From positions 1,736,001 to 1,800,000 of the forward strand of contig NZ_CP091881.1 in assembly GCF_022163125.1 (NCBI RefSeq): DNA of 64,000 nucleotides. Direction: 5' to 3'. Position numbers and translations under genes: made by a program. The stretch is from Paenibacillus sp. HWE-109. GTDB lineage: Bacteria; Bacillota; Bacilli; Paenibacillales; NBRC-103111. Under the pieces are notes generated by a model. The model ran no database searches. It saw only the letters and a program-made list of their open reading frames with translations, and was not told the DNA's origin. Shown in pieces: positions 52,611-61,447 of this stretch. Positions within the stretch are counted from its first letter, which is position 1. Every line of letters starts with the position of its first letter.

Positions 52611-54143
52611 ATGAAACCAATGGTTAAAAAAATGGCTGTCATCTTAACAGCAGCAGGACTGGTCGCTTCCTTGGCGGCTTGCAGCAAAGGAACGAATGAA
52701 GGACAAACGAAAGCTGGCACAGCAAGCAGCAAACCGGCAGCGCCAACGAACATCTCGATTACGACACTAGCTTTCGCCGCGGCACCAACGGGAGAGCTGG
52801 AAGCTGTCAAAAAGCTGAATGAGAAACTGAATGTCAATCTGAACCTGAGCTGGATTCCATCCGCTCAAATTTCGGAGAAATTAAATGCGCTGCTCGCATC
52901 CCGCGACTTGCCGGATGTCCTTTTTGTGGAAGATTTCAATGCAACGCCTGCGTTCCTGAATGCGATTGATCAAGGTGCTTTCTGGGAATTGAGTTCTTAT
53001 ATTAAAAACTACCCGAATTTGGCCAAATATCCGGAAAACGTCTACAAGAACGCTTCATTGAAAGGCAAACTGTACTCGCTTCCACGTGTTCGGCCGCTGG
53101 ACGGCCATGAATCACTGCTGATCCGCAAAGACTGGCTGGATAAGCTTGGTTTGCAGCAGCCCAAAACGATGGATGAGCTGTACACAGTTCTCGAGGCATT
53201 CGCCAAAAAAGATCCGGATGGCAATGGCAAAGCCGATACCTACGGCGCTGTTATGCCTGGTTCTCCCGGGCCTTCCAGCTATGTGCTCTCCATGTTTGGA
53301 ACGGGAACGAAGTGGAAGGATGAGAACGGCAGCTTAGTCCCTTACTGGTGGACGTCCCAAGCCAAAGACGCGTTGACATTCTGGAATAAAACATACAAAG
53401 CAGGAGGCATTCTACCTGATTTCCCTGTTCTAAAAACAGCGCAAATCAAAGATATGCTCGTGCAGGGGAAAGCAGGCGTGGCAATTGCAAATGTCATTGA
53501 TGCTTACAAATACAACGTGGAACTGCAAAAAGTAAATCCACAGGCTAATCTTATTGCTGTTGAAATGCCAAAAGCGGCAGATGGCAAAGCTTACTATGAG
53601 CAAGCCAGCGGCTATTACGGACAATTCTTAATCAATAAAAAATCCGTGGACGAGGCGAAACTTAAGAAAATTCTTGAAGTTTACGACTATACGGCATCCG
53701 TTGAAGGATACAACTTGGCTGCTTATGGCATCAATGATGTTGACTACAAAGTGAAGCCGGACGGAAGTGTTGAGCAAACGGAAGAAGGCAAGAAAAAAGG
53801 CTATTCGGGCGATACGACAGGACAATGGGTAACCGGATACTTCGATAAGTATTCCAGAGCCAAAATTTCCGGCATTCCAACTGACGTGCTTGAACAAAAC
53901 AAAAAAGTTATCGATACGATCAGTTCCATTCCAGATCCGACTTACGGCTTGATGAAATCTGCAGCATTCAAAGAAAAAGGCGCTGACTGGGATAAGAAGC
54001 TGAATGATATGATCGTGAACGTCATCATTGGGAAAAACTCCCTTGAGGACTGGGACAAATTCGTGAAACAATTTAAAGATGATACAAGCTTCCAACAGCA
54101 TATTAAAGAAACTAACGACTTCTACAAAGAGAAAGCGAAATAA
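52611..54143 (+). CDS. Solute-binding lipoprotein of the second importer
   Basis: The 510-residue lipoprotein has a signal peptide with lipobox LAAC (cysteine near residue 24) and a type-I oligosaccharide-binding fold, with KKDPDGNGKADTYG as a calcium-loop-like stretch. It follows the permease gene by 98 bp that may hold an extra promoter (TTTGATTTGATAGTATAGT). It probably binds a fucosylated oligosaccharide, judging from the two fucosidase genes that follow. Confidence 0.94.
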   Translation: MKPMVKKMAVILTAAGLVASLAACSKGTNEGQTKAGTASSKPAAPTNISITTLAFAAAPTGELEAVKKLNEKLNVNLNLSWIPSAQISEKLNALLASRDLPDVLFVEDFNATPAFLNAIDQGAFWELSSYIKNYPNLAKYPENVYKNASLKGKLYSLPRVRPLDGHESLLIRKDWLDKLGLQQPKTMDELYTVLEAFAKKDPDGNGKADTYGAVMPGSPGPSSYVLSMFGTGTKWKDENGSLVPYWWTSQAKDALTFWNKTYKAGGILPDFPVLKTAQIKDMLVQGKAGVAIANVIDAYKYNVELQKVNPQANLIAVEMPKAADGKAYYEQASGYYGQFLINKKSVDEAKLKKILEVYDYTASVEGYNLAAYGINDVDYKVKPDGSVEQTEEGKKKGYSGDTTGQWVTGYFDKYSRAKISGIPTDVLEQNKKVIDTISSIPDPTYGLMKSAAFKEKGADWDKKLNDMIVNVIIGKNSLEDWDKFVKQFKDDTSFQQHIKETNDFYKEKAK

Positions 54144-54158
54144 GAGAGTCGACAACCA

Positions 54159-54203
54159 TTCAAACCCGATCGTGCCGTAATTTAGGCGTTGTCGGGTTTT
54201 CTC
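54159..54203 (+). terminator. Terminator after the second importer operon
   Basis: AAACCCGA and TCGGGTTTTC enclose a paired TGCC/GGC inner stem. The fucosidase gene begins 20 bp later, so some transcription probably reads through. Confidence 0.7.
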
Positions 54204-54221
54204 TTAGGGAGGAGAACTACG

Positions 54222-55484
54222 ATGCAATCAACACAGCATTTGATACCAACAGCCAGACAGCTTGCTTTCCAGGATTGGGAGTTCGGACTGTTCCTGCACT
54301 TCGGTTTGCGGACTTTCTATGAGGGCTACCACGACTTCGATGAAAGAAAGATGGAGCCCTCGACCTTTCTTCCTTCACAGCTGGATTGTGAACAGTGGAT
54401 TAGAACGGCCAAAGAGGCCGGTATGAATTATGCGGTACTAACCGCCAAACATCACGATGGTTTTTCGAATTGGCCGACGCGTTACTCGACATTCTCCGTA
54501 GCGGGTTCTCCGTGGAAAGAAGGGAAAGGCGATGTGGTTCGCGAATTCGTCGACGCTTGCCGGAAGTACGATATGAAGCCAGGGCTCTATTATTCGCCAT
54601 TCGATGGCTCGGCCAATTTCTACAATCAGGACGCTAAAGCGTACGACGATTACTTCGTTAATCAGATTACAGAATTGTTGTCAGCGTACGGCGAGATCGA
54701 CATTCTGTGGTTTGACGGCTGCGGTTCCGAAGAACATGAGTATGATTGGAAACGAATCATTGGTGAAATCCGCCGGCTGCAGCCTGGCATTCTCATTTTT
54801 AACATGGGAGACCCGGACTTTCGTTGGGTAGGCAATGAGGATGGCATCGCTCCGATACCTTGCTGGAATGTTGCTGATTCCACGGAGTTTTCGATTTTAA
54901 CGGAAAAATTGGAGCAGTTGGAAGGCCAATTGTGGCTGCCTGCAGAGTGTGATGTTCAGCTGCGAGCCAATTGGTTTTATAGCGACAACGATGAGCATCT
55001 GATCAAAAGCAAAGATGAGCTGATGGGTCTATACGAGCTGTCTATCGGCAGGGGCGCTAACCTGCTGCTGAATATCGGACCTGACCGTGAAGGGAGACTT
55101 CCAGCTAAGGATATCGCGCGTTTGCTGGAGTTCGGTGCGGAAATTCGCAGCCAATTTGGCAGCCCAATCGCTACGCTTGAAGCGTGCGTGAGAGAGAATG
55201 ACACATGGATTTATGAGCCGCAGGAGTCCCATCTGCTGGACTGCATTATCTTACAAGAGGATTTGTCGAACGGAGAGCATATCCGCCATTTTAAAATTAC
55301 CATTATCAGTCATAAATCGAAGCGCCCCGTAACCCTCTATGAAGGTCAAAACATCGGACATAAGGCGATTATACGAATTCCAGCTGTTCAAGTAAGCGGC
55401 GTCCATATTGAAATTACCCAGCGGGATGGGGAAGTTTCACTACGCAATCTCAGCTTTCACCACACAGCCAAAAAGGGCGGTTGA
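54222..55484 (+). CDS. Alpha-L-fucosidase, GH29
   Basis: The 420-residue enzyme has the GH29 barrel: FGLFLHFGLRTFYEG, AVLTAKHHDGFSNWP, and the nucleophile aspartate in DILWFDGCG. A short beta-sandwich ends the protein. There is no signal peptide, so it acts on imported oligosaccharides. ATG 54222 follows GGGAGGAGAAC. The next gene, a GH95 fucosidase, begins about 5 bases after its stop codon. Confidence 0.92.
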   Translation: MQSTQHLIPTARQLAFQDWEFGLFLHFGLRTFYEGYHDFDERKMEPSTFLPSQLDCEQWIRTAKEAGMNYAVLTAKHHDGFSNWPTRYSTFSVAGSPWKEGKGDVVREFVDACRKYDMKPGLYYSPFDGSANFYNQDAKAYDDYFVNQITELLSAYGEIDILWFDGCGSEEHEYDWKRIIGEIRRLQPGILIFNMGDPDFRWVGNEDGIAPIPCWNVADSTEFSILTEKLEQLEGQLWLPAECDVQLRANWFYSDNDEHLIKSKDELMGLYELSIGRGANLLLNIGPDREGRLPAKDIARLLEFGAEIRSQFGSPIATLEACVRENDTWIYEPQESHLLDCIILQEDLSNGEHIRHFKITIISHKSKRPVTLYEGQNIGHKAIIRIPAVQVSGVHIEITQRDGEVSLRNLSFHHTAKKGG

Positions 55485-55489
55485 TTCTC

Positions 55490-57784
55490 ATGTGCGCGCA
55501 AGATTTGAAACTATGGTACAAACAGCCTGCTGACGCTTGGGTGCAAGCACTTCCTGTTGGGAATGGACGGCTGGGCGCTATGGTATTCGGCAGGATTAAG
55601 GAAGAGCGGATGCAACTCAATGAAGATTCCCTATGGTATGGGGGACCTAAGACGAGAGAGCAGCCTGATGCGCACAAACATCTGGAAGAAATTCGTCGCT
55701 TGATGTTCGAAGGCCGCCCGCAAGATGCGGAATATTTGGCACGGATGGCGTTGACGGCGGCGCCCAAGTATTTGGCTCCTTATCAAACACTGGGGGATAT
55801 CCACCTGTATTTTCGCGATATGGATGGAGACGTCCATGATTATGTGCGGGAACTGGATTTGGCGTCGGGCATTATCAAAGTGTCCTATAGATTGGGAGAA
55901 ACAAAGTATCAAAGGGAAACTATGGTCAGCACGGTTGATCATGTGCTTGTTGTTAGGCTTACGTCAGATCGGCCTGGAGCACTTAGCTTCGCGGCTAATC
56001 TGAGTCGTCGTCCTTTCGAGGGAACGACAGGGCGAAAGGGTGCTGACAGCATCCAGATGAACGGTCAAAGCGGGCCTGATGGCGTCCGCTATTCAGCCCT
56101 GCTGCATGCTGCAGCAGAGGGCGGCGCGGTACGAATCATCGGTGATTACCTCTCTGTGGAGTCTGCTGATTGCGTAACCTTGTATGTGGCAGCGGCGACA
56201 ACGTTTCGTTATGAAGATCCGCTTGCGATATGCTGTACACGTGTTGAAGCGGCTGCTGCCAAGGGGTTTGAGGCGATTCGCGAAGCGCATGATGCGGAGC
56301 ATCGCGCGGTATTTGAGCGCGTTCAGTTGGAGATCGATGCGCCTGATGAGGATGGGTCTGAGCTGCCTACTGACGAGCGGCTGTTTCGTATTCGGGCTGG
56401 GGAATCAGATCACGGATTGACAGTGCTGTTTTTTCAATTCGGCCGTTATTTGCTCATGGCGAGCTCCCGTCCGGGTTCGTTGCCCGCTAATCTGCAAGGC
56501 ATATGGAATGAAAGTCATACGCCCCCATGGGAAAGCGACTTTCATTTGAATATTAATTTGCAAATGAACTATTGGCTGGCTGAAGTTTGCAATCTAGCGG
56601 AATGCCACGAACCCGTATTCGACCTTCTGGATCGGCTGTGCGTGAATGGGCGAAAGACTGCCAAGGAGATTTACGGTGCCCGCGGCTTCACGGCGCATCA
56701 TGCGACGAATCTATGGGCGGAGACGGACATTTGCGGCGTCTATGTGCCAGCTGTCTTTTGGCCAATGGGCGGCGCCTGGCTGTCTTTGCATCTATGGGAG
56801 CATTATCGATTTAATTTGGACATGGCGTTTCTCCGTAAACGGGCGTATCCGATTCTCAGGGAAGCGGCGCTGTTCTTTCTTGATTTTCTTGTGGAGGATG
56901 AGCAGGGTCGCCTTGTGACCGTTCCATCCCTCTCGCCAGAAAACACGTACCGTTTGCCAAGTGGCAATAGCGGCTGTCTCAGCATTGGACCATCGATGGA
57001 TTCGCAAATCATTCATGCACTTTTTGGCGCCTGTGTGGAAGCAGGACGGCTGCTCGGCGAAGATGACTTGTTCCTTGAACAAGTGGCGGAGTCAAGGGGG
57101 CGTCTTCCTAAGCCTGCGATAGGTCAGCACGGACAGTTGATGGAATGGGCAGAAGATTATGAGGAGTTGGAACCTGGTCATCGTCATATCTCTCACTTGT
57201 TTGCTCTGCATCCGGGCGAGCAGATTACGATTCATCATACGCCTGAATTGGCGCAAGCAGCTCGCCTAACGCTGGAAAGACGGCTTGCCCACGGCGGGGG
57301 TCATACGGGTTGGAGCCGCGCATGGATCATCAACTTCTGGGCGAGGTTGAATGAGGGCGACCAGGCACATGCCAATGTTGTGGCACTGCTGGATCATGCT
57401 GTGCATCCGAATTTGTTTGGCGATCATCCGCCATTTCAAATTGATGCCAACTTCGGCGCGACGGCTGCGATAGCCGAAATGCTGCTTCAATCCCACAGGG
57501 ATGAGATTGTACTGCTCCCCGCGCTGCCAAGCGCTTGGCCAAGCGGGCGTGTCCGCGGTTTGCGCGCCCGCGGCGGATATGAAGTCGGCATCGCGTGGTG
57601 TGATGGCGTATTTGCCAGAGGCACACTGCTTGCTGCGCAGAGTGGAACCTGTACGATTCGCAGCGCAGTTCCTCTTGCGGTAACCAATGAGGATGGCCGC
57701 GTGCTGGCTCGCCAATCGGCGGACAATCCAATCCTTCAATTCCCTGTGGAATTGGGGGGAAGATACGTGATCCTTCCCGCATAG
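55490..57784 (+). CDS. GH95 alpha-1,2-L-fucosidase type protein
   Basis: The 764-residue protein has an N-terminal beta-domain (LPVGNGRLGAMVFG), an (alpha/alpha)6 catalytic barrel with INLQMNYWLAE, SPENTYRLPSG and the aspartate region QIDANFGATAAIAEM, and a C-terminal domain. These match the asparagine, glutamate and aspartate motifs of the Bifidobacterium AfcA enzyme. GH95 removes fucose from Fuc-alpha-1,2-Gal, though L-galactosidases are also known. There is no signal peptide. The GH29 gene directly before it suggests one fucosylated substrate. Confidence 0.92.
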   Translation: MCAQDLKLWYKQPADAWVQALPVGNGRLGAMVFGRIKEERMQLNEDSLWYGGPKTREQPDAHKHLEEIRRLMFEGRPQDAEYLARMALTAAPKYLAPYQTLGDIHLYFRDMDGDVHDYVRELDLASGIIKVSYRLGETKYQRETMVSTVDHVLVVRLTSDRPGALSFAANLSRRPFEGTTGRKGADSIQMNGQSGPDGVRYSALLHAAAEGGAVRIIGDYLSVESADCVTLYVAAATTFRYEDPLAICCTRVEAAAAKGFEAIREAHDAEHRAVFERVQLEIDAPDEDGSELPTDERLFRIRAGESDHGLTVLFFQFGRYLLMASSRPGSLPANLQGIWNESHTPPWESDFHLNINLQMNYWLAEVCNLAECHEPVFDLLDRLCVNGRKTAKEIYGARGFTAHHATNLWAETDICGVYVPAVFWPMGGAWLSLHLWEHYRFNLDMAFLRKRAYPILREAALFFLDFLVEDEQGRLVTVPSLSPENTYRLPSGNSGCLSIGPSMDSQIIHALFGACVEAGRLLGEDDLFLEQVAESRGRLPKPAIGQHGQLMEWAEDYEELEPGHRHISHLFALHPGEQITIHHTPELAQAARLTLERRLAHGGGHTGWSRAWIINFWARLNEGDQAHANVVALLDHAVHPNLFGDHPPFQIDANFGATAAIAEMLLQSHRDEIVLLPALPSAWPSGRVRGLRARGGYEVGIAWCDGVFARGTLLAAQSGTCTIRSAVPLAVTNEDGRVLARQSADNPILQFPVELGGRYVILPA

Positions 57785-58533
57785 CTGCGAGGGAAAGCAA
57801 CTAAATTTCTTGATATATAAGAGTTTATATGTTTTGGAGTGAACGCGGAGTTACTCCAGCTGCCTCGCGCGGACGTAAGGGAACTACGGTGCGCTATTCT
57901 AGCCAAAAGTGTCATTATCGGGAGGTTGAGGGAACTACAGTACGTTATTTTGCTGTTTCATGGGAATTTTTACGTTTTTTGTGGATATAAGACCCTGTAG
58001 TTCCGCTATTACCCTCGTATCCCTACTTTATACCTAATTAGCGTCTCCTAGTTCCCTTACTAGGTTTTTCCGCTAAGAAGAGGCTGATTTATTATGGCGG
58101 CAAAGCCGTTTTTCTTAACCGAAGGAGGCTGACTCAAAAGGTTAGATTTGGAGTGAAATCTAACAGGAATTTCTCCTGCTATTTTGGCTTTACTAATTCT
58201 ACACGGTCATCTAACTGGAAAATCTACCGCTAATTTAGTGGGAAATCGCTATTCGGTGAGAAATTATCAGAAATAACGGGAGATTTTCCATATAAACCGG
58301 GTTTTCATGCAAAAATACCTAAATTAACGGTAGCTTTTCCATGTAGTGCAATATCATTGAAAGAAAGAGGCTGCCCATAAGTCACTAAATTGACTTAGGG
58401 AACAGCCTCTTAATTTAAATCCGACTATTCCACTAAACTTTGTTTACAAAACAGGTGGAAATATTTACAATTAGAGCACGAGGGTTCTTATCACTCTGGA
58501 AGTCCATTTCATTTACAGGCAAAGGTGATGATT
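57785..58533. other. Noncoding region with dispersed repeats
   Basis: No gene is supported. The first bases (AGCTGCGAGGGAAAGCAACT) resemble part of the 36-37 kb repeat unit. A copy of the 14.5-kb repeat runs over 57840-58115. Hairpins are at 58141-58164 (GTTAGATTT/AAATCTAAC) and 58365-58411 (AAGAGGCTG/CAGCCTCTT with an inner AAGTCA/TGACTT). A promoter for the monooxygenase must lie near the end, but none is obvious. Confidence 0.6.
57840..58115. repeat. Dispersed intergenic repeat, copy 2
   Basis: Colinear with 14520-14870: GAGTTAC, GGGAACTACGGTGCGCTATT, CAAAAGTGTCATTAT, GCTGTTTCATGGGAATTTT, AAGACCCTGTAGTTCCGCTAT, and GAAGAGGCTGATTTATT followed by GGCGGCAAAGCCGTT. Confidence 0.75.
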
Positions 58534-59835
58534 ATGAGTACAACAAACCGAAGAATGATTCTGAATCTCATGCTGCACAATGCCGGATCGCATCGGGGAG
58601 CATGGCGTCATGCGAGCACCAAAGTTGAGGAGATCCATGACATCAAGCATTTCCAGCGGCTGGCGCAAAAGGCGGAAGCTGCACGAATTGATTCGCTTTT
58701 TCTGGCGGATGGCTTGTCGGTTGAAGTCAAAGCTGTTCAGCATGGCCCCATATTTGGCTTTGAACCGTTAACGTTATTATCGGCTATTGCGGCGGTGACA
58801 GAGAACATTGGATTAATCGCAACCATGTCTACGAGCTTCAATGAACCGTATAATGTGGCGAGATTATTCGCATCGTTAGATCATATTAGCGGAGGGCGCG
58901 CGGGGTGGAATATGGTGACGACAGGGGTGCAGCGAACAGCGCATAACTTCGGGATGGAGCAGCTGCCGTCGCATTCTCATCGCTACGCTAGGGCGCAGGA
59001 ATTTGCCGATGTTGTACTCAAACTGTGGGATAGCTGGGAAGAAGATGCCCTTGTTCAAGATAAGGTGTCGGGAATTTATGCGAATGCCAATAAGGTCCAT
59101 GATATTCATCATCAAGGTACTTACTTTACGGTGCGAGGTGCTCTTAACATTATGCGTCCGCCGCAAGGCAGGCCAATTCTTGTGCAGGCAGGCGCTTCTG
59201 ACGAAGGGAAGAATTTGGCTGCGCGCTATGCCGAGCTTATCTTTACGGTTCAGCATACAATTGAGGAGGCTAGGCTTTTTTATCAAGATGTGAAAGCAAG
59301 GACGGCGAAGGAGGGGCGCTCTCCCGACAGCATCAAAATTTTGCCCGGTTTGCATGTTATCGTGGGAGCAACGGAAGCTGAAGCCAGGGAAAAGGCAAGC
59401 GAACTAAGTGAGCTGGGCTCCATCGAACGTTCCGTGATGTCCCTGTCCAACCTGCTGGGGATCGACTTTTCGGTGTATGCGCTCGATGACCCTTTCCCTG
59501 AACTGCCGGAATCAACCCAAGTCAATGCGTATCAAACTTTCTATCAAATGGTGCTTAACATTGTGCAAAAGGAGAAGCTGACGCTGCGGGAGTTTTTGAC
59601 GAAACATTGGATCGGCAATGGTCAGCTCTGCATAGCAGGCACGGCTGAGCAAATAGCCGACGTGATGGAGGAATGGTATACGACCGGTGCGGCGGATGGC
59701 TTTAGTGTGATGCCTCAGCTGTCTTTTGGAGGCGTGGAGGATTTTCTGAACCTAGTCGTGCCGGAATTGCAGCGAAGAGGCTTGTTCCCGGAATCCTATG
59801 CGGGCGGTACATTGCGTGAGAATTTAGGTCTATAA
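58534..59835 (+). CDS. FMN-dependent monooxygenase, NtaA/SnaA/DszA type
   Basis: The 433-residue luciferase-like monooxygenase shows the NtaA family strings SLFLADGLS, STSFNEPYNVARLFASLDHISGGRAGWNMVTTG and LVQAGASDEGKNLAARYAELIFT in shorter form. These enzymes use reduced FMN to oxidise nitrilotriacetate, dibenzothiophene or S-succinyl compounds. ATG 58534 follows AAAGGTGATG; upstream GTG and ATG codons are too close to the ribosome site. The genes that follow (sulfurtransferase, thioredoxin-like, lyase) make a sulfur or amino-acid adduct the most likely substrate. Confidence 0.88.
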   Translation: MSTTNRRMILNLMLHNAGSHRGAWRHASTKVEEIHDIKHFQRLAQKAEAARIDSLFLADGLSVEVKAVQHGPIFGFEPLTLLSAIAAVTENIGLIATMSTSFNEPYNVARLFASLDHISGGRAGWNMVTTGVQRTAHNFGMEQLPSHSHRYARAQEFADVVLKLWDSWEEDALVQDKVSGIYANANKVHDIHHQGTYFTVRGALNIMRPPQGRPILVQAGASDEGKNLAARYAELIFTVQHTIEEARLFYQDVKARTAKEGRSPDSIKILPGLHVIVGATEAEAREKASELSELGSIERSVMSLSNLLGIDFSVYALDDPFPELPESTQVNAYQTFYQMVLNIVQKEKLTLREFLTKHWIGNGQLCIAGTAEQIADVMEEWYTTGAADGFSVMPQLSFGGVEDFLNLVVPELQRRGLFPESYAGGTLRENLGL

Positions 59836-59859
59836 TAGGGATAAAAGGGGGAATCAAAT

Positions 59860-60702
59860 ATGACCATTCAGAACAAGTCCGAACAGTCCGAATATCCCAA
59901 CCAACACTTGCTGGTCGATGCCCAGTGGGTGAAAGATAACAGCAGCAACCCAGATATCGTTGTTTTGGATACGCGAACGCAAGGCTATGAATCCGGGCAT
60001 ATCCCTGGAGCTATCAGTTTGCCTGTGAAGGTAGTAAAGGATGCAGAGCGTCCTGCCTTCGCTGCTCCAGAGATAACTCAACGCGAACTTGAGAAACGCG
60101 GAGTTAGTAGGGATACAACGATTATCGTTTACGACGATGGAGCGGGTGTATTTGCGACGCGCATTTTCTATGTGCTGGAATATTTCGGACTGAGGGATCG
60201 CGTGAAATTGCTGCACGGCGGTTACACGGCTTGGCTTGCAGCAGGCAACGCGGTGTCGACACAAGCTGCAGAGGTGGCAGAAGGAAGGATTAATCTGGTT
60301 GCTCAAGATCAGCTAGTCGTTACCAAAGAGCGTATACAAAAGGGTGTGGATAACGCCATTCTATTGGATGCTCGCTCAGCGCTCGAGTATACGGGAGCCG
60401 ATCAGCGTACGAACCGGAAGGGCGGCCATATCAAGGGCGCGGTCCATAAAGAGTGGAAGGATGCGCTAAGCGCTGCCGACGGCAACGGTGTTGTACATTT
60501 CAAGAAGTACACAACATTAAAACAAGAGTTTGAAACGCTTGGCGTGCGACCTGACCACACGATTATTCCTTATTGCCAATCGAATCAGCGGGGAGCGCAT
60601 ACGTATTTTATTTTACGATTAATGGGTTATCCAGATATTCGCCCCTATGAGGGTTCGTGGGATGAGTGGGGAAATGACGAGCATACGGAATGTGTCCTTT
60701 AA
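59860..60702 (+). CDS. Sulfurtransferase (two rhodanese domains)
   Basis: The 280-residue protein has two rhodanese domains (about 15-130 and 155-275). The catalytic cysteine is in PYCQSNQRGAH, with a CxSNxR-like loop closer to thiosulfate or 3-mercaptopyruvate sulfurtransferases than to single-domain rhodaneses. It would move sulfane sulfur to a thiol acceptor. It lies 24 bp after the monooxygenase gene, behind AAAAGGGGG. Confidence 0.93.
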   Translation: MTIQNKSEQSEYPNQHLLVDAQWVKDNSSNPDIVVLDTRTQGYESGHIPGAISLPVKVVKDAERPAFAAPEITQRELEKRGVSRDTTIIVYDDGAGVFATRIFYVLEYFGLRDRVKLLHGGYTAWLAAGNAVSTQAAEVAEGRINLVAQDQLVVTKERIQKGVDNAILLDARSALEYTGADQRTNRKGGHIKGAVHKEWKDALSAADGNGVVHFKKYTTLKQEFETLGVRPDHTIIPYCQSNQRGAHTYFILRLMGYPDIRPYEGSWDEWGNDEHTECVL

Positions 60703-60814
60703 AGGTTGAATAGAAAAGATCTATTTGACAGAATTTAGGGGCCGGTGTTACCATTCGGTTAATAACCAAGTAAACAAATTGGAATTTAATAAATTGACAG
60801 CAGGAGGAAGACCG

Positions 60815-61435
60815 ATGAGTATTCAAAAAGTAACGGGCATTTCGCAAGAACGCAGGGAAAGAGCGTTTAGGGAAGCTTTGACGTACCCGCAATTTATTGA
60901 AAGTGCCCAAGTAAATGTCGACAGGCTGCAAGACAATTACGATCATTATGTCTTAAGCGAGCAGGAGCTTGCTTATTTCGCAGGGCTTGCCGAGCCTGTT
61001 CATGTGCTGGTTTTGGCTCATGACTGGTGTGGAGATGTCGTTGCTAATTTGCCGCTGTTTGCCAAGATTGAACAAGTGACAGGCAAGCTGAAGCTGCATA
61101 TTTTGCTGCGTGACCCGGATAACCAAGATATTGCCGCCGCTTATTTGCAAGAGGATGGAAAAAATCATATTCCTACGTATGTCTTTTTTGATGAAGCGGG
61201 GGAGGAACTTGGGGTATTTATTGAACGCCCTGATGTGATAACGGCTCGTATTCGTGATTGGAAAGAAGAATTCTGGGAGCAGCATCCGCAGTGGCAGGGA
61301 AGGGATCTAGCTCTTGCTGAATTAGATGAAGATGTGCGCAGAGCTTTTCTTAATTATTTGAAAGAGCAGCGACCCAAAGAACGAAACCAGGAGCAAACGG
61401 CTATTATTGAATTCTTGCGCACGATTCTTAACTAG
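60815..61435 (+). CDS. Thioredoxin-like protein
   Basis: The 206-residue protein has a thioredoxin-like fold with DWCGDVVANLP, a single-cysteine WCxD variant of the CxxC motif, and PTYVFFDEAGEELG later. The ATG at 60815 follows AGGAGGAAG; a longer frame has no ribosome site. It belongs to a thioredoxin family group seen near sulfur or antioxidant genes. With one cysteine it is more likely a peroxiredoxin-like or sulfur carrier partner than a disulfide reductase. Confidence 0.75.
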   Translation: MSIQKVTGISQERRERAFREALTYPQFIESAQVNVDRLQDNYDHYVLSEQELAYFAGLAEPVHVLVLAHDWCGDVVANLPLFAKIEQVTGKLKLHILLRDPDNQDIAAAYLQEDGKNHIPTYVFFDEAGEELGVFIERPDVITARIRDWKEEFWEQHPQWQGRDLALAELDEDVRRAFLNYLKEQRPKERNQEQTAIIEFLRTILN

Positions 61436-61447
61436 GAGGAGTTTCCG

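Noticed and set aside
58400..58530. SAM riboswitch or T-box before the sulfur-type operon
   Set aside because: No S-box stems or T-box sequence was found by eye; only a repeat hairpin at 58365-58411.
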